Of a DNA stretch of 64,000 bases, positions 17,117 through 25,517 are shown in pieces. The DNA is taken from the NCBI RefSeq assembly GCF_000159095.1, contig NZ_GG666295.1, positions 60,210 to 124,209 of the forward strand. Reading direction: 5' to 3'. The notes beneath the pieces were generated by a model. The model saw nothing but the letters and a program-made list of their open reading frames with translations. It did no database searches and was not told the DNA's origin. Origin of the DNA: Anaerococcus tetradius ATCC 35098 (lineage in GTDB: Bacteria; Bacillota; Clostridia; Tissierellales; Peptoniphilaceae). A program made the translations under genes and the position numbers. How positions within the stretch are numbered: the first letter of the stretch is position 1; every line of letters starts with the position of its first letter.

Positions 17117-18271
17117 ATGAAAAACAAAATCAAAAATGTAGGAATTGTTGCAATGATGGTAGCTGTATTTACAGCTTGTGGAGCTAAGGCTAATGAGGGT
17201 GGCCAAAAGGATTCAGAAATTAAGCTTGGTTCAACTTTCCCACTTACTGGTCAATATTCTAACTATGGTATCTCAACTGTTAATGGTATAAAGATGGCTA
17301 TAGATGAGATTAATGAAAATGGTGGAATAAAAGGAAAGAAGATAGTTCTAGATTCTATGGATGATAAGGGAGAGCTTACTGATTCGGTAACAAGCTATAA
17401 TAAGTTGGTTGAATCCGGTGTAAGTGCTGTTATTGGAACTAATACTTCAGCCCCATCTAATGCAATTGCAGAAGCTAGTCAAAAGGACGGTATTCCTGTT
17501 ATTACACCAACTGGTACAGAAGAAAGTATTACTGCTTCTAAAGATAATGTCTTTAGAACATGCTTTACCAATCCTTACCAAGGAAATCTATTGGCGATTT
17601 TTGCTAAGGATAAGCTAAAAGCTAAGACTGCTGCCATTATGACTAACTCATCTTCTGATTATTCTACAGGAATTGCAGATGCCTTCGAAAAAAAGGCCAA
17701 GGAACTTGGTATAGAGATAGTCGCTAAGGAGTCATATGGAGAAAACGATACTGACTTTAAAGCACAACTTACAAGTATTTCAAAAAAACAGCCAGATGTA
17801 TTATTGCTTCCAGAATATTATGAAAAATTAGCTTTGATTACACCACAGGCAAGAGATGCTGGAATTAAGGCAAGCTTTATTGGTGGCGATGGTTGGGATG
17901 GAATTATAAAAACCATGGATAAGTCAAGTATGGGAGTAATCGAAAATTCTTACTTTACCAATCACTTTTCTATAGAAGATACTAGTCCTAAGGTTAGTGA
18001 CTTTGTAAAGAAATACAAAGAAAAATACAAAGAAGATCCAACTGCTTTCTCAGCACTTGGTTTTGATACAGTTTATATGATAAAAGAAGCTTTTGAAAAA
18101 GCTAAATCTGATAGCAATGAGGATAGGATTAAGGCTATAAAAGAACTTGATTTTGATGGAATCACAGGAAAGTTTAAGTTTGATGAAAACAACAATCCTC
18201 AAAAAGCTGCTTCTATCATGAAAATAGAAAAAGGAGAATATAGATTCGATTCTATAATTAATCCAAGATAG
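17117..18271 (+). CDS. livJ: Branched-chain amino-acid ABC transporter binding lipoprotein 2
   Basis: A 384-aa LivJ-type binding lipoprotein with signal peptide and lipobox FTAC (Cys21), then IKLGSTFPLTGQYSNYG and a type I two-lobe binding domain. The C-terminus carries GITGKFKFDENNNPQK, shared with binding protein 1, which confirms an ancient duplication. GGAGG precedes the ATG. It is followed after 13 bases by livH, so this copy belongs to the transporter operon. It lies behind the leucine-type T-box, which suggests a preference for leucine, though the protein itself does not settle that. Confidence 0.93.
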   Translation: MKNKIKNVGIVAMMVAVFTACGAKANEGGQKDSEIKLGSTFPLTGQYSNYGISTVNGIKMAIDEINENGGIKGKKIVLDSMDDKGELTDSVTSYNKLVESGVSAVIGTNTSAPSNAIAEASQKDGIPVITPTGTEESITASKDNVFRTCFTNPYQGNLLAIFAKDKLKAKTAAIMTNSSSDYSTGIADAFEKKAKELGIEIVAKESYGENDTDFKAQLTSISKKQPDVLLLPEYYEKLALITPQARDAGIKASFIGGDGWDGIIKTMDKSSMGVIENSYFTNHFSIEDTSPKVSDFVKKYKEKYKEDPTAFSALGFDTVYMIKEAFEKAKSDSNEDRIKAIKELDFDGITGKFKFDENNNPQKAASIMKIEKGEYRFDSIINPR

Positions 18272-18284
18272 ATTAGGAGTTAAT

Positions 18285-19172
18285 ATGAATTTTATAACAC
18301 AGATATTTAATGGTCTCCAACTAGGAAGTATCTACGCTCTAGTAGCTTTAGGCTATACCATGGTTTATGGTATAGCCAAGCTAGTAAATTTTGCCCATGG
18401 TGATGTAATAATGGTTGGCGCTTATACTATAGCCCTTGCTATTCAAACGGCAGCCTTTAATGCAGGTCTACCTCTATGGTTAACTTTTATACCAGCAGTA
18501 GTAGTTTGTACGGTATTAGGAATAACTGTAGAGCGAGTTGCTTATAGACCACTAAGAAACTCTTCACCAGTTTCACTATTAATAACAACTATTGGAGTAA
18601 GTTTATTTTTACAGAACTTATTTGTAAAATTATTTACATCATCAGCTAAACCAATACCAGCAATTTTTCCACAATTTTCAATCCAATTTGCTGGTATTCA
18701 CTTATCACTTGCTACAATAGTTACCATAGTTTCTACTATAATATTAACTTATATTTTGCACTTGTTTATTAATAAGACTAAAAATGGTAAATCAATGCTT
18801 GCAGTTAGCGAAGATTATGGTGCAAGTGAATTAGTAGGAATTAATGTTAATCAAGTAATGACAATGACTTTTGCAATAGGCTCAGCCCTAGCAGGTATTG
18901 CTTCTGTCCTATATGTATCTAGCTATCCACAGATTCAACCATTTATGGGTTCTATTTTAGGTATTAAGGCTTTTACAGCAGCAGTCCTAGGAGGTATAGG
19001 ATCTATACCAGGAGCTGTTATAGGCGGAATGATTTTAGGTATGATTGAGGTTTTGACAAGAGCCTACCTATCAAGTGCTTACGCCGATGCAATAGTGTTT
19101 ATGGTTTTAATTTTGGTATTATTAGTTCATCCAACAGGTTTGTTTGGTAAATTAGAAAAGGAGAAAGTGTGA
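18285..19172 (+). CDS. livH: Branched-chain amino-acid ABC transporter permease LivH
   Basis: The first membrane subunit of the high-affinity LIV transporter; 295 aa with about eight hydrophobic segments. Family motifs include QLGSIYALVALGYTMVYG near the N-terminus, KLVNFAHGDVIMVGAY, and GGIGSIPGAVIGG in the C-terminal half near the coupling region that meets the ATPases. TTAGGAG lies upstream of the ATG. It pairs with LivM and is separated from it by one base. Confidence 0.95.
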   Translation: MNFITQIFNGLQLGSIYALVALGYTMVYGIAKLVNFAHGDVIMVGAYTIALAIQTAAFNAGLPLWLTFIPAVVVCTVLGITVERVAYRPLRNSSPVSLLITTIGVSLFLQNLFVKLFTSSAKPIPAIFPQFSIQFAGIHLSLATIVTIVSTIILTYILHLFINKTKNGKSMLAVSEDYGASELVGINVNQVMTMTFAIGSALAGIASVLYVSSYPQIQPFMGSILGIKAFTAAVLGGIGSIPGAVIGGMILGMIEVLTRAYLSSAYADAIVFMVLILVLLVHPTGLFGKLEKEKV

Positions 19173-19173
19173 T

Positions 19174-20151
19174 ATGTCAAAGGAAAAAAAACTTTCATAT
19201 ATTATAACAACCCTCTTAGTTCTAGCTTTGTTTATTATCCTAGAAGTATTGATGAATTCGGGCTTAATCTCTAGGTATTGGGAAAGCATCCTAATACTTA
19301 TTTGTATAAATATTATTATGGCTACAAGCTTAAATCTAACAGTAGGAGTTTTAGGGCAAGTTAACCTAGGTCATGCAGGTTTTATGGCAATTGGTGCTTA
19401 TACTGCAGGAATATTTCTTAAAACTGGTCTTGCAAGTGGGCCTTTAGGATTTGTAATTAGCCTTGTGCTTGCAGCCCTTGTTTCAGGTTTCTTCGGAATC
19501 CTTATAGGTCTTCCTATTTTAAGACTAAGGGGGGATTATTTAGCTATAGTAACCTTAGCTTTTGGAGAGATTATTAGGGTAATTATAGAAAATATGAATA
19601 TAACAGGCGGGGCTCAAGGTATGGCAGGTATTCCTACTATAAAAAGCTTCGCTATATTCTTCTTTGTGGCAGTATTGATTATCGCCTTGATATTTACCTA
19701 CGCTGATTCAAGACATGGAAGAGCTGTATTGTCCATCAGAGATAATGAGCTTGCAGCAGAAGCTTGTGGTATAAATATTACAAAATATAAGACCTTTGCC
19801 TTTACCTTATCAGCTGTTTTTGCTGGAATTGCTGGAGCCTTATACGCTCAAAGTTTTGGAGTAATTGCAGCAAATATTTTTAATTACAACAAGAGCTTTG
19901 ACTATCTTGTTATGGTAGTTCTTGGGGGAATTGGTTCAATTACTGGTGCGATAATTTCATCAGTTGGCTTGACCATCCTACCAGAAATATTACGTCCACT
20001 AGCTGAGTGGAGAATGGTAATCTATGCAGTAATTTTGATTCTAGTTATGATTTTTAGACCACAAGGTTTACTAGGAAGAAAAGAATTTTCTATTAGGAAA
20101 TTCCTAAAGATGGATAAATATAAGAAAGGAGATGTAGAAGATGACAAATAA
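19174..20151 (+). CDS. livM: Branched-chain amino-acid ABC transporter permease LivM
   Basis: The second permease subunit, 325 aa, about nine membrane segments. The signature LNLTVGVLGQVNLGHAGFMA (near residue 54) and VLGGIGSITGAIISS are diagnostic, and DSRHGRAVLSIRDNELAAEA is the cytoplasmic coupling loop. It heterodimerises with LivH to form the translocation path. The end overlaps the livG start by 11 bases, consistent with coupled synthesis. The tail is lysine/aspartate-rich and probably cytoplasmic. Confidence 0.95.
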   Translation: MSKEKKLSYIITTLLVLALFIILEVLMNSGLISRYWESILILICINIIMATSLNLTVGVLGQVNLGHAGFMAIGAYTAGIFLKTGLASGPLGFVISLVLAALVSGFFGILIGLPILRLRGDYLAIVTLAFGEIIRVIIENMNITGGAQGMAGIPTIKSFAIFFFVAVLIIALIFTYADSRHGRAVLSIRDNELAAEACGINITKYKTFAFTLSAVFAGIAGALYAQSFGVIAANIFNYNKSFDYLVMVVLGGIGSITGAIISSVGLTILPEILRPLAEWRMVIYAVILILVMIFRPQGLLGRKEFSIRKFLKMDKYKKGDVEDDK

Positions 20152-20926
20152 TAATGATTTACTTACTATTAATAACTTAGGCATTTCCTTTGGGGGACTT
20201 AAGGCAGTAAATAATGTTAATTTCACTATGAAGCATGGGGAATTGCTAGGACTTATAGGTCCCAATGGAGCTGGAAAGACTACCCTTTTTAATATGCTTT
20301 CTGGGGTTTATACTCCATCAGAAGGAGAAATCTTACTTGAAGATAAAAAAATAAATGGTCTTAGACCTGATAAGCTATCAAAGGAAGGTATAGCAAGAAC
20401 TTTCCAAAATATTAGACTTTTTGATAATCTTACAGTACTAGATAATGTTAAGCTTGCTATGAATCAATATATGACCTATTCTGTATTAACTGGTATGTTT
20501 AGGTTTCCAAATTACTGGCGAGAAGAAAAAGAAGCGAGTAAAGAAGCTAGGGAGATTTTAAAAATCTTTGATTTGGATAAATACTTCAGAGCTTTTGCAG
20601 GATCGCTTCCATATGGAGCTCAAAGAAAACTAGAGATAGCAAGAGCTATGGCTACAAAGCCAAAATTATTACTCCTAGATGAGCCTGCTGCTGGTATGAA
20701 TGATACTGAAACGCAAGATTTGATGGAATCAATAAAAATGATAAGAGATAAAACAAATATCGGAGTTTTGCTAATAGAGCATGATATGAATTTGGTCTTG
20801 GGTATATGCGAAAAACTCGTAGTTCTAAATCATGGTGAAATTCTAGCAAAGGGTAAACCAACAGAGGTTATAAACAACGAAGAAGTAATCGAAGCCTACT
20901 TAGGAAGTGGAAGGAGTACTCAATGA
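20141..20926 (+). CDS. livG: Branched-chain amino-acid ABC transporter ATPase LivG
   Basis: An ATP-binding subunit that energises LivHM. Walker A GPNGAGKTT is at residues 40-48; FQNIRLFDNLTVLDNV holds the Q-loop; the signature is PYGAQRKLEIARAM, and Walker B LLLLDEPAAGMND follows. The AAGMN sequence and the later IGVLLIEHDMNLVLG (H-loop) are typical of LivG. GGAG lies upstream of the ATG. At 261 aa it is normal length and overlaps livF by four bases. Confidence 0.96.
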   Translation: MTNNNDLLTINNLGISFGGLKAVNNVNFTMKHGELLGLIGPNGAGKTTLFNMLSGVYTPSEGEILLEDKKINGLRPDKLSKEGIARTFQNIRLFDNLTVLDNVKLAMNQYMTYSVLTGMFRFPNYWREEKEASKEAREILKIFDLDKYFRAFAGSLPYGAQRKLEIARAMATKPKLLLLDEPAAGMNDTETQDLMESIKMIRDKTNIGVLLIEHDMNLVLGICEKLVVLNHGEILAKGKPTEVINNEEVIEAYLGSGRSTQ

Positions 20927-21636
20927 GTTTTTTGAAAGTAGATAATTTGAATGTATATTACGGAAATATCCACGCCCTCAAAGGTATATCCCTAGAAGTT
21001 GGTCAAGGTGAGTTAGTATCATTGATAGGAGCAAATGGAGCTGGTAAGACTACAACCCTTCAAGCAATTTCAGGCTTATTGCCTGTTAAGGATGGAGATA
21101 TTTCTTTTAAGAATAATTCCATCTTAAAATTAAAGGCCTACAAGAGGACTAGGATGGGAATAGCACAAGTTCCTGAAGGTAGAAGGGTTTTTGCAGGAAT
21201 AAGTGTAGAAGATAATCTAATGCTTGGTGGAGTATCAGTTAATGCAACAACTGAAGATGATAAGAAAGAGCTTGATATAATCTATGATTTATTCCCTGTA
21301 TTAAAAGAAAGAAGGAAACAAAAAGCCGGAACCCTCTCTGGAGGCGAACAACAAATGCTTGCCATGGGCAGGGCCTTGATGACAAGACCAAAAGTATTGC
21401 TTTTGGATGAACCTTCTATGGGTCTTTCACCCTTGTTTGTAGAAAAAATATTTGAAACAATAAAAATATTAAAAGAAGAAGGTAGGACCATCCTTCTTGT
21501 AGAACAAAATGCAAAACTTGCCCTAGACATAGCTGATAGAGGATATGTAATTGAGACTGGCAAGATAGTAAAAGAGGGAAATGCAAAAGAGCTAAAAAAT
21601 GACCCGGATGTAAAAGCTGCCTACCTTGGAATATGA
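20923..21636 (+). CDS. livF: Branched-chain amino-acid ABC transporter ATPase LivF
   Basis: The second ATPase of the LIV system, 237 aa. Walker A GANGAGKTT at residues 36-44, Q-loop within AQVPEGRRVFAGISVEDNL, signature LSGGEQQMLAMGRALM, Walker B VLLLDEPSMGLSP and H-loop region LLVEQNAKLALDIADRGYV are all complete; Q replaces the usual switch histidine, as is normal in LivF. It ends the operon, and a terminator follows within 15 bases. Confidence 0.96.
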   Translation: MSFLKVDNLNVYYGNIHALKGISLEVGQGELVSLIGANGAGKTTTLQAISGLLPVKDGDISFKNNSILKLKAYKRTRMGIAQVPEGRRVFAGISVEDNLMLGGVSVNATTEDDKKELDIIYDLFPVLKERRKQKAGTLSGGEQQMLAMGRALMTRPKVLLLDEPSMGLSPLFVEKIFETIKILKEEGRTILLVEQNAKLALDIADRGYVIETGKIVKEGNAKELKNDPDVKAAYLGI

Positions 21637-21649
21637 TATCCTTACTAAT

Positions 21650-21672
21650 AAGTGCCCTTGTGGCACTTTTTA
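21650..21672 (+). terminator. Terminator of the liv operon
   Basis: AAGTGCC pairs with GGCACTT across a five-base loop and is followed by T residues. Confidence 0.88.
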
Positions 21673-21716
21673 AATTAAATAATTTTATTAAGGTATAATC
21701 ATATAAAGAGGTTATT

Positions 21717-22424
21717 ATGGAAAAAGGAATAATAGAACTCGAAGATAAAACTAATATATTTTATGAGCAAATGGGTCAGGGTGAAAATCTCTTCCTTCTT
21801 CACGGAAACGGAGGAGATAGTTCTTTTTTTGAATATAATGTAGGAGAATTGTCCGAACATTTCCACCTCTATTTAATTGACTTTAGGGATCATGGTAGGA
21901 GTGATAATGCTAAGGATAAGCTAAGTTTTGAACTTATGGCAAGAGACCTTAGAGAAATATTTGCTGAGTTAAATATAAAAAAGGCTAGTATATTAGGATT
22001 TTCAGATGGGGCAAATCTTGCCTTAGTCTTTTGTCTAAATTATCCACAACTCGTTGACAAACTTATTTTAAATGCTCCAAATACTAGATTTGATGGAACT
22101 ACGCTAATAAGTAAAATTATAAGTATAAGCGAGAATGTTTTCTGGAATATTTTACCTTTTTTTAAGAGAAATAAGAGAGTAGCAGCTCTACTGTTAAAAG
22201 ATCTTAAAGTTACGAAAAATGACCTACATACAATAGATAAGAAGCTACTAATAATTGTAGGCTCAAGGGATTTGATTAGAGTTGATCATGTAAAAAATAT
22301 TGCAAAAAATATAGATCATTCTAAACTTATAGTAGTAAAAAAATCTGGACACAAACTCTGTAGAGAAAATCCAGCCTTGTTTAATAAGCTTATAATAGAT
22401 TTTATGGAGGAAGATAAGAAATGA
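21717..22424 (+). CDS. Alpha/beta-hydrolase
   Basis: A 235-aa serine hydrolase of the alpha/beta fold. LLHGNGGDSSFF gives the oxyanion-hole HGN, FRDHGRSDN matches the usual post-strand motif, the nucleophile is Ser96 in GFSDG, and the catalytic His is probably in KKSGHKLCR near the end; an acid residue in VGSRDLIRV completes the triad. The sequence is typical of small esterases or lactonases; the substrate is not evident. The last four bases overlap the next gene, so the two are co-transcribed. Confidence 0.85.
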   Translation: MEKGIIELEDKTNIFYEQMGQGENLFLLHGNGGDSSFFEYNVGELSEHFHLYLIDFRDHGRSDNAKDKLSFELMARDLREIFAELNIKKASILGFSDGANLALVFCLNYPQLVDKLILNAPNTRFDGTTLISKIISISENVFWNILPFFKRNKRVAALLLKDLKVTKNDLHTIDKKLLIIVGSRDLIRVDHVKNIAKNIDHSKLIVVKKSGHKLCRENPALFNKLIIDFMEEDKK

Positions 22425-24196
22425 AATTGCTAAATAGAAAAAAACTTAGAATTCTCCTATCCTTGATATTTTTAGGACTTCTTCTTTTTATTATAGGAGA
22501 AGCGACAAGAGATAGGCATGCAAATATTTTTGTGTTGATCATGGGACTTTTATTATCAGCTGGAATTTTTTACCTATCTAGGGACTTTTTGTTAGATATA
22601 AAAGATAAGTATGGTGAGTATGCACTAAAAACAAGCAAAGAATTTATTCAAAAGATTAATAGCTTGCTCATGCTCATATATGGTTTATATATAATAGCAT
22701 CTGTTTTTGCCTTCGATTATTTTGAAGACTATGTTACTTACAAAAAGACGGTGCTTGCAGGAACCATGCTTTTGTTAGCTTGTTATTTGCTAATTGGATA
22801 TAGCTTTATAATTTTATCAAAACTATCTTTAGATAAACAAGAAAAATCCTTAAAATTACAGCTTGTAATAACCATATTTTCTTTTATATACCTAGTTGCT
22901 GTTGGAGAAAATTTGATGTCGGTTCTTCCTATACTTTTGTTTATTTGTGTTAGTTACTATACTAAAGACCTCCTATTTAAGAAGAGATTTATATATAGTT
23001 GGGAAGAAAAAAGCTTAGATATATTTGTATCATCACTAGTTTATTTCTTCTATGCTATCAATATAAATAAGAGAAGAAGCTTTCCAGCTTATACTATTGG
23101 ACTTAGACTAATTTTTCTAATATTTGCAGTAGTTTTATTGATATTAGCATCAAAATTGATATTTTCATATATGAAAAATGCTGAGGGTTTAGAGAGTTTT
23201 TCTAATCTTTCTGACTTAGATGATTTATTAGTAAAATATGGATCTAAACAGTCTAATGCAGCAGCCCTGGCTTATCTTAGAGATAAGTACATTTACTATT
23301 ATAAGAATAAAGATGGGGAAAAAACAGTGGCTTTCCAATATGGACTAATTAATAACAAGGCTATAGTAATGGGTGAGCCTTTTGGGAAGGAAGAGGACAT
23401 CGCAGATGCCCTATATAGTTTTAATAATGATTGCTTAAAATCAGGTCTTAGGCCAATATTCTATGAAGTAGGGGAGAAATTTACACTAAATCTCCATGAC
23501 TATGGCTATGACTTTATGAAATTCGGAGAAAATGCTTTAGTTGACTTAGAGAAGTTTTCTTTAGCTGGACGCAAAAAATCCACAGAAAGGAACATACTAA
23601 ATAGGTTTAAAAAAGACGGCTATGAATTTAAAATAGTAAGACCTCCCTACCTAGATGATTTTTTGGATAAATTAGAAGAAATTTCTAACTCTTGGCTAGA
23701 TGGAAGGGAAGAGAAGGGGTTTTCTTTGGGATTTTTTGATAGGGATTATCTAAGAAAATCTGAAATCGCAATAGTTGTCGATAGCAAGGGAGAGATTACT
23801 GCCTTTACCAATATTATGCCTGACAAAAATAGCGAGGTATTAAGCATTGATTTGATGCGTTATGATATGGATAAAAATGTTAATTCTATGATGGATTTCT
23901 TATTCTTGAATTTATTTATTCATGGTCAAGAAAATGCCTACAAATATTTTAATCTTGGTATGGCTCCTCTATCAAATGTTGGTATAATAAAATCTGCATA
24001 CCTAACTGAAAGAATGGCTTATTTAGTATATAAACATGGCAATAAATTTTATTCATTTAAGGGTTTAAGGAATTACAAGCAAAAATATGCTTCTGATTGG
24101 ATTCCTAAATACATGGCCTACGCTAAGGGGAATTGGCTCCTATATTCTCTAATTGCCCTAAGTTTAATTGATAGAAAAAATTCGAAAAATAGATAA
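22421..24196 (+). CDS. MprF-like lysyltransferase/DUF2156 membrane protein, short form
   Basis: The 591-aa product has a hydrophobic N-terminal half with about seven membrane segments (residues 9-27, 34-53, 75-97, 105-130, 145-178, 198-214, 228-250), then a soluble DUF2156 domain from about 265. That domain matches the catalytic C-terminal part of phosphatidylglycerol lysyltransferase (GNAT fold; VMGEPFG, STERNILNRFKKDGYEF, FNLGMAPLSN). MprF moves lysine or alanine from charged tRNA to membrane lipid, reducing cationic antimicrobial binding. Full MprF has about 14 helices, so the flippase part here is reduced. The hydrolase upstream overlaps by four bases. Aminoacyl specificity is not visible. 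Confidence 0.82.
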   Translation: MKLLNRKKLRILLSLIFLGLLLFIIGEATRDRHANIFVLIMGLLLSAGIFYLSRDFLLDIKDKYGEYALKTSKEFIQKINSLLMLIYGLYIIASVFAFDYFEDYVTYKKTVLAGTMLLLACYLLIGYSFIILSKLSLDKQEKSLKLQLVITIFSFIYLVAVGENLMSVLPILLFICVSYYTKDLLFKKRFIYSWEEKSLDIFVSSLVYFFYAININKRRSFPAYTIGLRLIFLIFAVVLLILASKLIFSYMKNAEGLESFSNLSDLDDLLVKYGSKQSNAAALAYLRDKYIYYYKNKDGEKTVAFQYGLINNKAIVMGEPFGKEEDIADALYSFNNDCLKSGLRPIFYEVGEKFTLNLHDYGYDFMKFGENALVDLEKFSLAGRKKSTERNILNRFKKDGYEFKIVRPPYLDDFLDKLEEISNSWLDGREEKGFSLGFFDRDYLRKSEIAIVVDSKGEITAFTNIMPDKNSEVLSIDLMRYDMDKNVNSMMDFLFLNLFIHGQENAYKYFNLGMAPLSNVGIIKSAYLTERMAYLVYKHGNKFYSFKGLRNYKQKYASDWIPKYMAYAKGNWLLYSLIALSLIDRKNSKNR

Positions 24197-24210
24197 TCCT
24201 CTTTCAAACA

Positions 24211-24260
24211 AGGTATAGAATAGGTATAGTAAATATATCCTATTAAAACAATCGGATATA
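24211..24260 (+). promoter_or_regulatory. Repeats ahead of lactate dehydrogenase
   Basis: A direct repeat AGGTATAG (24211-24218 and 24222-24229, one helical turn apart) is followed by the inverted repeat TATATCC (24234-24240) / GGATATA (24254-24260) directly before the ribosome site AAGGAG. These may be regulator sites or a 5'-UTR hairpin; no specific regulator is identified. Confidence 0.35.
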
Positions 24261-24271
24261 AAGGAGTTTTT

Positions 24272-25210
24272 ATGAAAGATAGCAAAATTATTTTAGTTGG
24301 AGATGGAGCTGTAGGTTCCTCCTTTGCTTATGCAAGCACAATACTTGGCATAGGTAGAGAGATCGGAATAATTGATATAAATGAAGATAAGGCTTATGGA
24401 GATGCCATGGACTTATCAGATGTATTAAGTTTTACTAAGCCAAAAACTATTTATAAGGCTGATTATAGTGATTGCCGTGATGCTGAAGTAGTGGTTATTA
24501 CAGCAGGCATACCACAAAAAGACGGGGAAAGTAGACTCGACTTGGTAGATAAAAATCTAAAGATTTTCAAAGACATGATTAAAAAAATTGTCGATTCAGG
24601 CTTCGATGGAATTTTCCTAGTAGCAAGCAATCCTGTTGACATCTTAACCTATGCTACATGGAAATATTCATCATTTCCTGCTAACAAGGTCATAGGTACT
24701 GGAACAACCCTTGACTCTTCAAGATTTAAAAAGGAAATAGCTTCCCTTATAGGAATTGATCCTAGAAGTGTTGATGCCTACATTTTAGGCGAACATGGTG
24801 ATAGCGAGTTTGCTGTTTGGTCTCACACAAATATTGGTGGACTTCCTATCTATGAATGGGTTAAGTCTCATAGCAAGGTTGATGAACTAGCCTTACTAGA
24901 AACATTTGAGAAGACAAAAAATGCAGCCTATGAAATAATTAAAAGAAAGGGAGCTACCTTCTATGGAATAGGTATGGCCCTTGCAAGAATAGTAGAATCA
25001 ATTATAAATGATGAAAATAGAGTGTTTTCAACATCTTCTTACCTTGATGGCGAATATGGCTTAAAGGATATCTTTATTGGTGTACCAACTGTCATAGGTA
25101 AGGATGGTGTTAAGTGGGTAATTGAAATTCCACTAACTGATACAGAAAAGGAAAGAATGGATTCCTCTTACAAGACTCTAAAAGAAATCATAGATAGATC
25201 CTTCAAATAA
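24272..25210 (+). CDS. ldh: L-lactate dehydrogenase
   Basis: Reduces pyruvate to L-lactate with NADH, balancing redox during fermentation. The 312-aa product has the NAD-binding GDGAVGSSFAY at residues 10-20, IDIN (Asp after strand 2, NADH-specific), and the active-site loop GIPQKDGESR, where Gln82 instead of Arg marks lactate rather than malate specificity. The catalytic histidine is His175 in LGEHGDSEF. It stands as a single-gene unit with AAGGAG before the ATG. A structured repeat region follows. Confidence 0.96.
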   Translation: MKDSKIILVGDGAVGSSFAYASTILGIGREIGIIDINEDKAYGDAMDLSDVLSFTKPKTIYKADYSDCRDAEVVVITAGIPQKDGESRLDLVDKNLKIFKDMIKKIVDSGFDGIFLVASNPVDILTYATWKYSSFPANKVIGTGTTLDSSRFKKEIASLIGIDPRSVDAYILGEHGDSEFAVWSHTNIGGLPIYEWVKSHSKVDELALLETFEKTKNAAYEIIKRKGATFYGIGMALARIVESIINDENRVFSTSSYLDGEYGLKDIFIGVPTVIGKDGVKWVIEIPLTDTEKERMDSSYKTLKEIIDRSFK

Positions 25211-25220
25211 AATATTAACT

Positions 25221-25328
25221 GGGACTATTGCACAATAAGCATATTTTATTTATAGAAAGCTAATTTTCACTAAATAGATTAGCTAGTTTTATTGATAAAA
25301 TATGCTTTAGGGCAGTAGTCCTTTTTTT
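25221..25328. repeat. Hairpin-rich palindromic element and putative ldh terminator
   Basis: The left arm GGGACTATTGC and AGCATATTTTAT match, in inverted order, ATAAAATATGCT and GCAGTAGTCC near 25295-25321; an inner AGCTAAT/ATTAGCT stem lies between. The right arm runs into TTTTTTT, so it can terminate ldh transcription. The end GGGACTATTGCA resembles the end of the element at 43175-43356, and a further TGCAATAG-A-AGTCC at 25411-25424 may be an alternative right end. A MITE-like origin is possible but unproven. Confidence 0.55.
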
Positions 25329-25350
25329 GATTAGCTCATTAAAGGTAAAA

Positions 25351-25396
25351 CGTTATCACGAATAAGGCTAACAAGCTTAGATTAGCTATGATAACG
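25351..25396. other. Nested hairpin upstream of the symporter gene
   Basis: CGTTATCA (25351-25358) pairs perfectly with TGATAACG (25389-25396); inside, GCTAA (25367-25371) pairs with TTAGC (25382-25386). It lies upstream of the symporter promoter in a 307-base gene-free stretch; it may be an operator or part of the neighbouring repeat. Confidence 0.5.
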
Positions 25397-25449
25397 AGTA
25401 TCAAAACAGTTGCAATAGAAGTCCATACATTAATATATAAAAAATTTAG

Positions 25450-25478
25450 TTGACATGAAAACGTATATTTGATATTAT
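25450..25478 (+). promoter_or_regulatory. Promoter of the symporter gene
   Basis: TTGACA (25450-25455) and TATTAT (25473-25478) separated by 17 bases, about 40 bases ahead of the AGGAGG ribosome site. Confidence 0.7.
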
Positions 25479-25517
25479 TAAATTGATCATAGAATCAAAT
25501 TTATTTAGGAGGATAAA

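Noticed and set aside
16973-17206. Minus-strand ORF of 77 codons across the second T-box terminator
   Set aside because: It is the complement of the riboswitch terminator and the livJ2 signal-peptide region, with no ribosome site.
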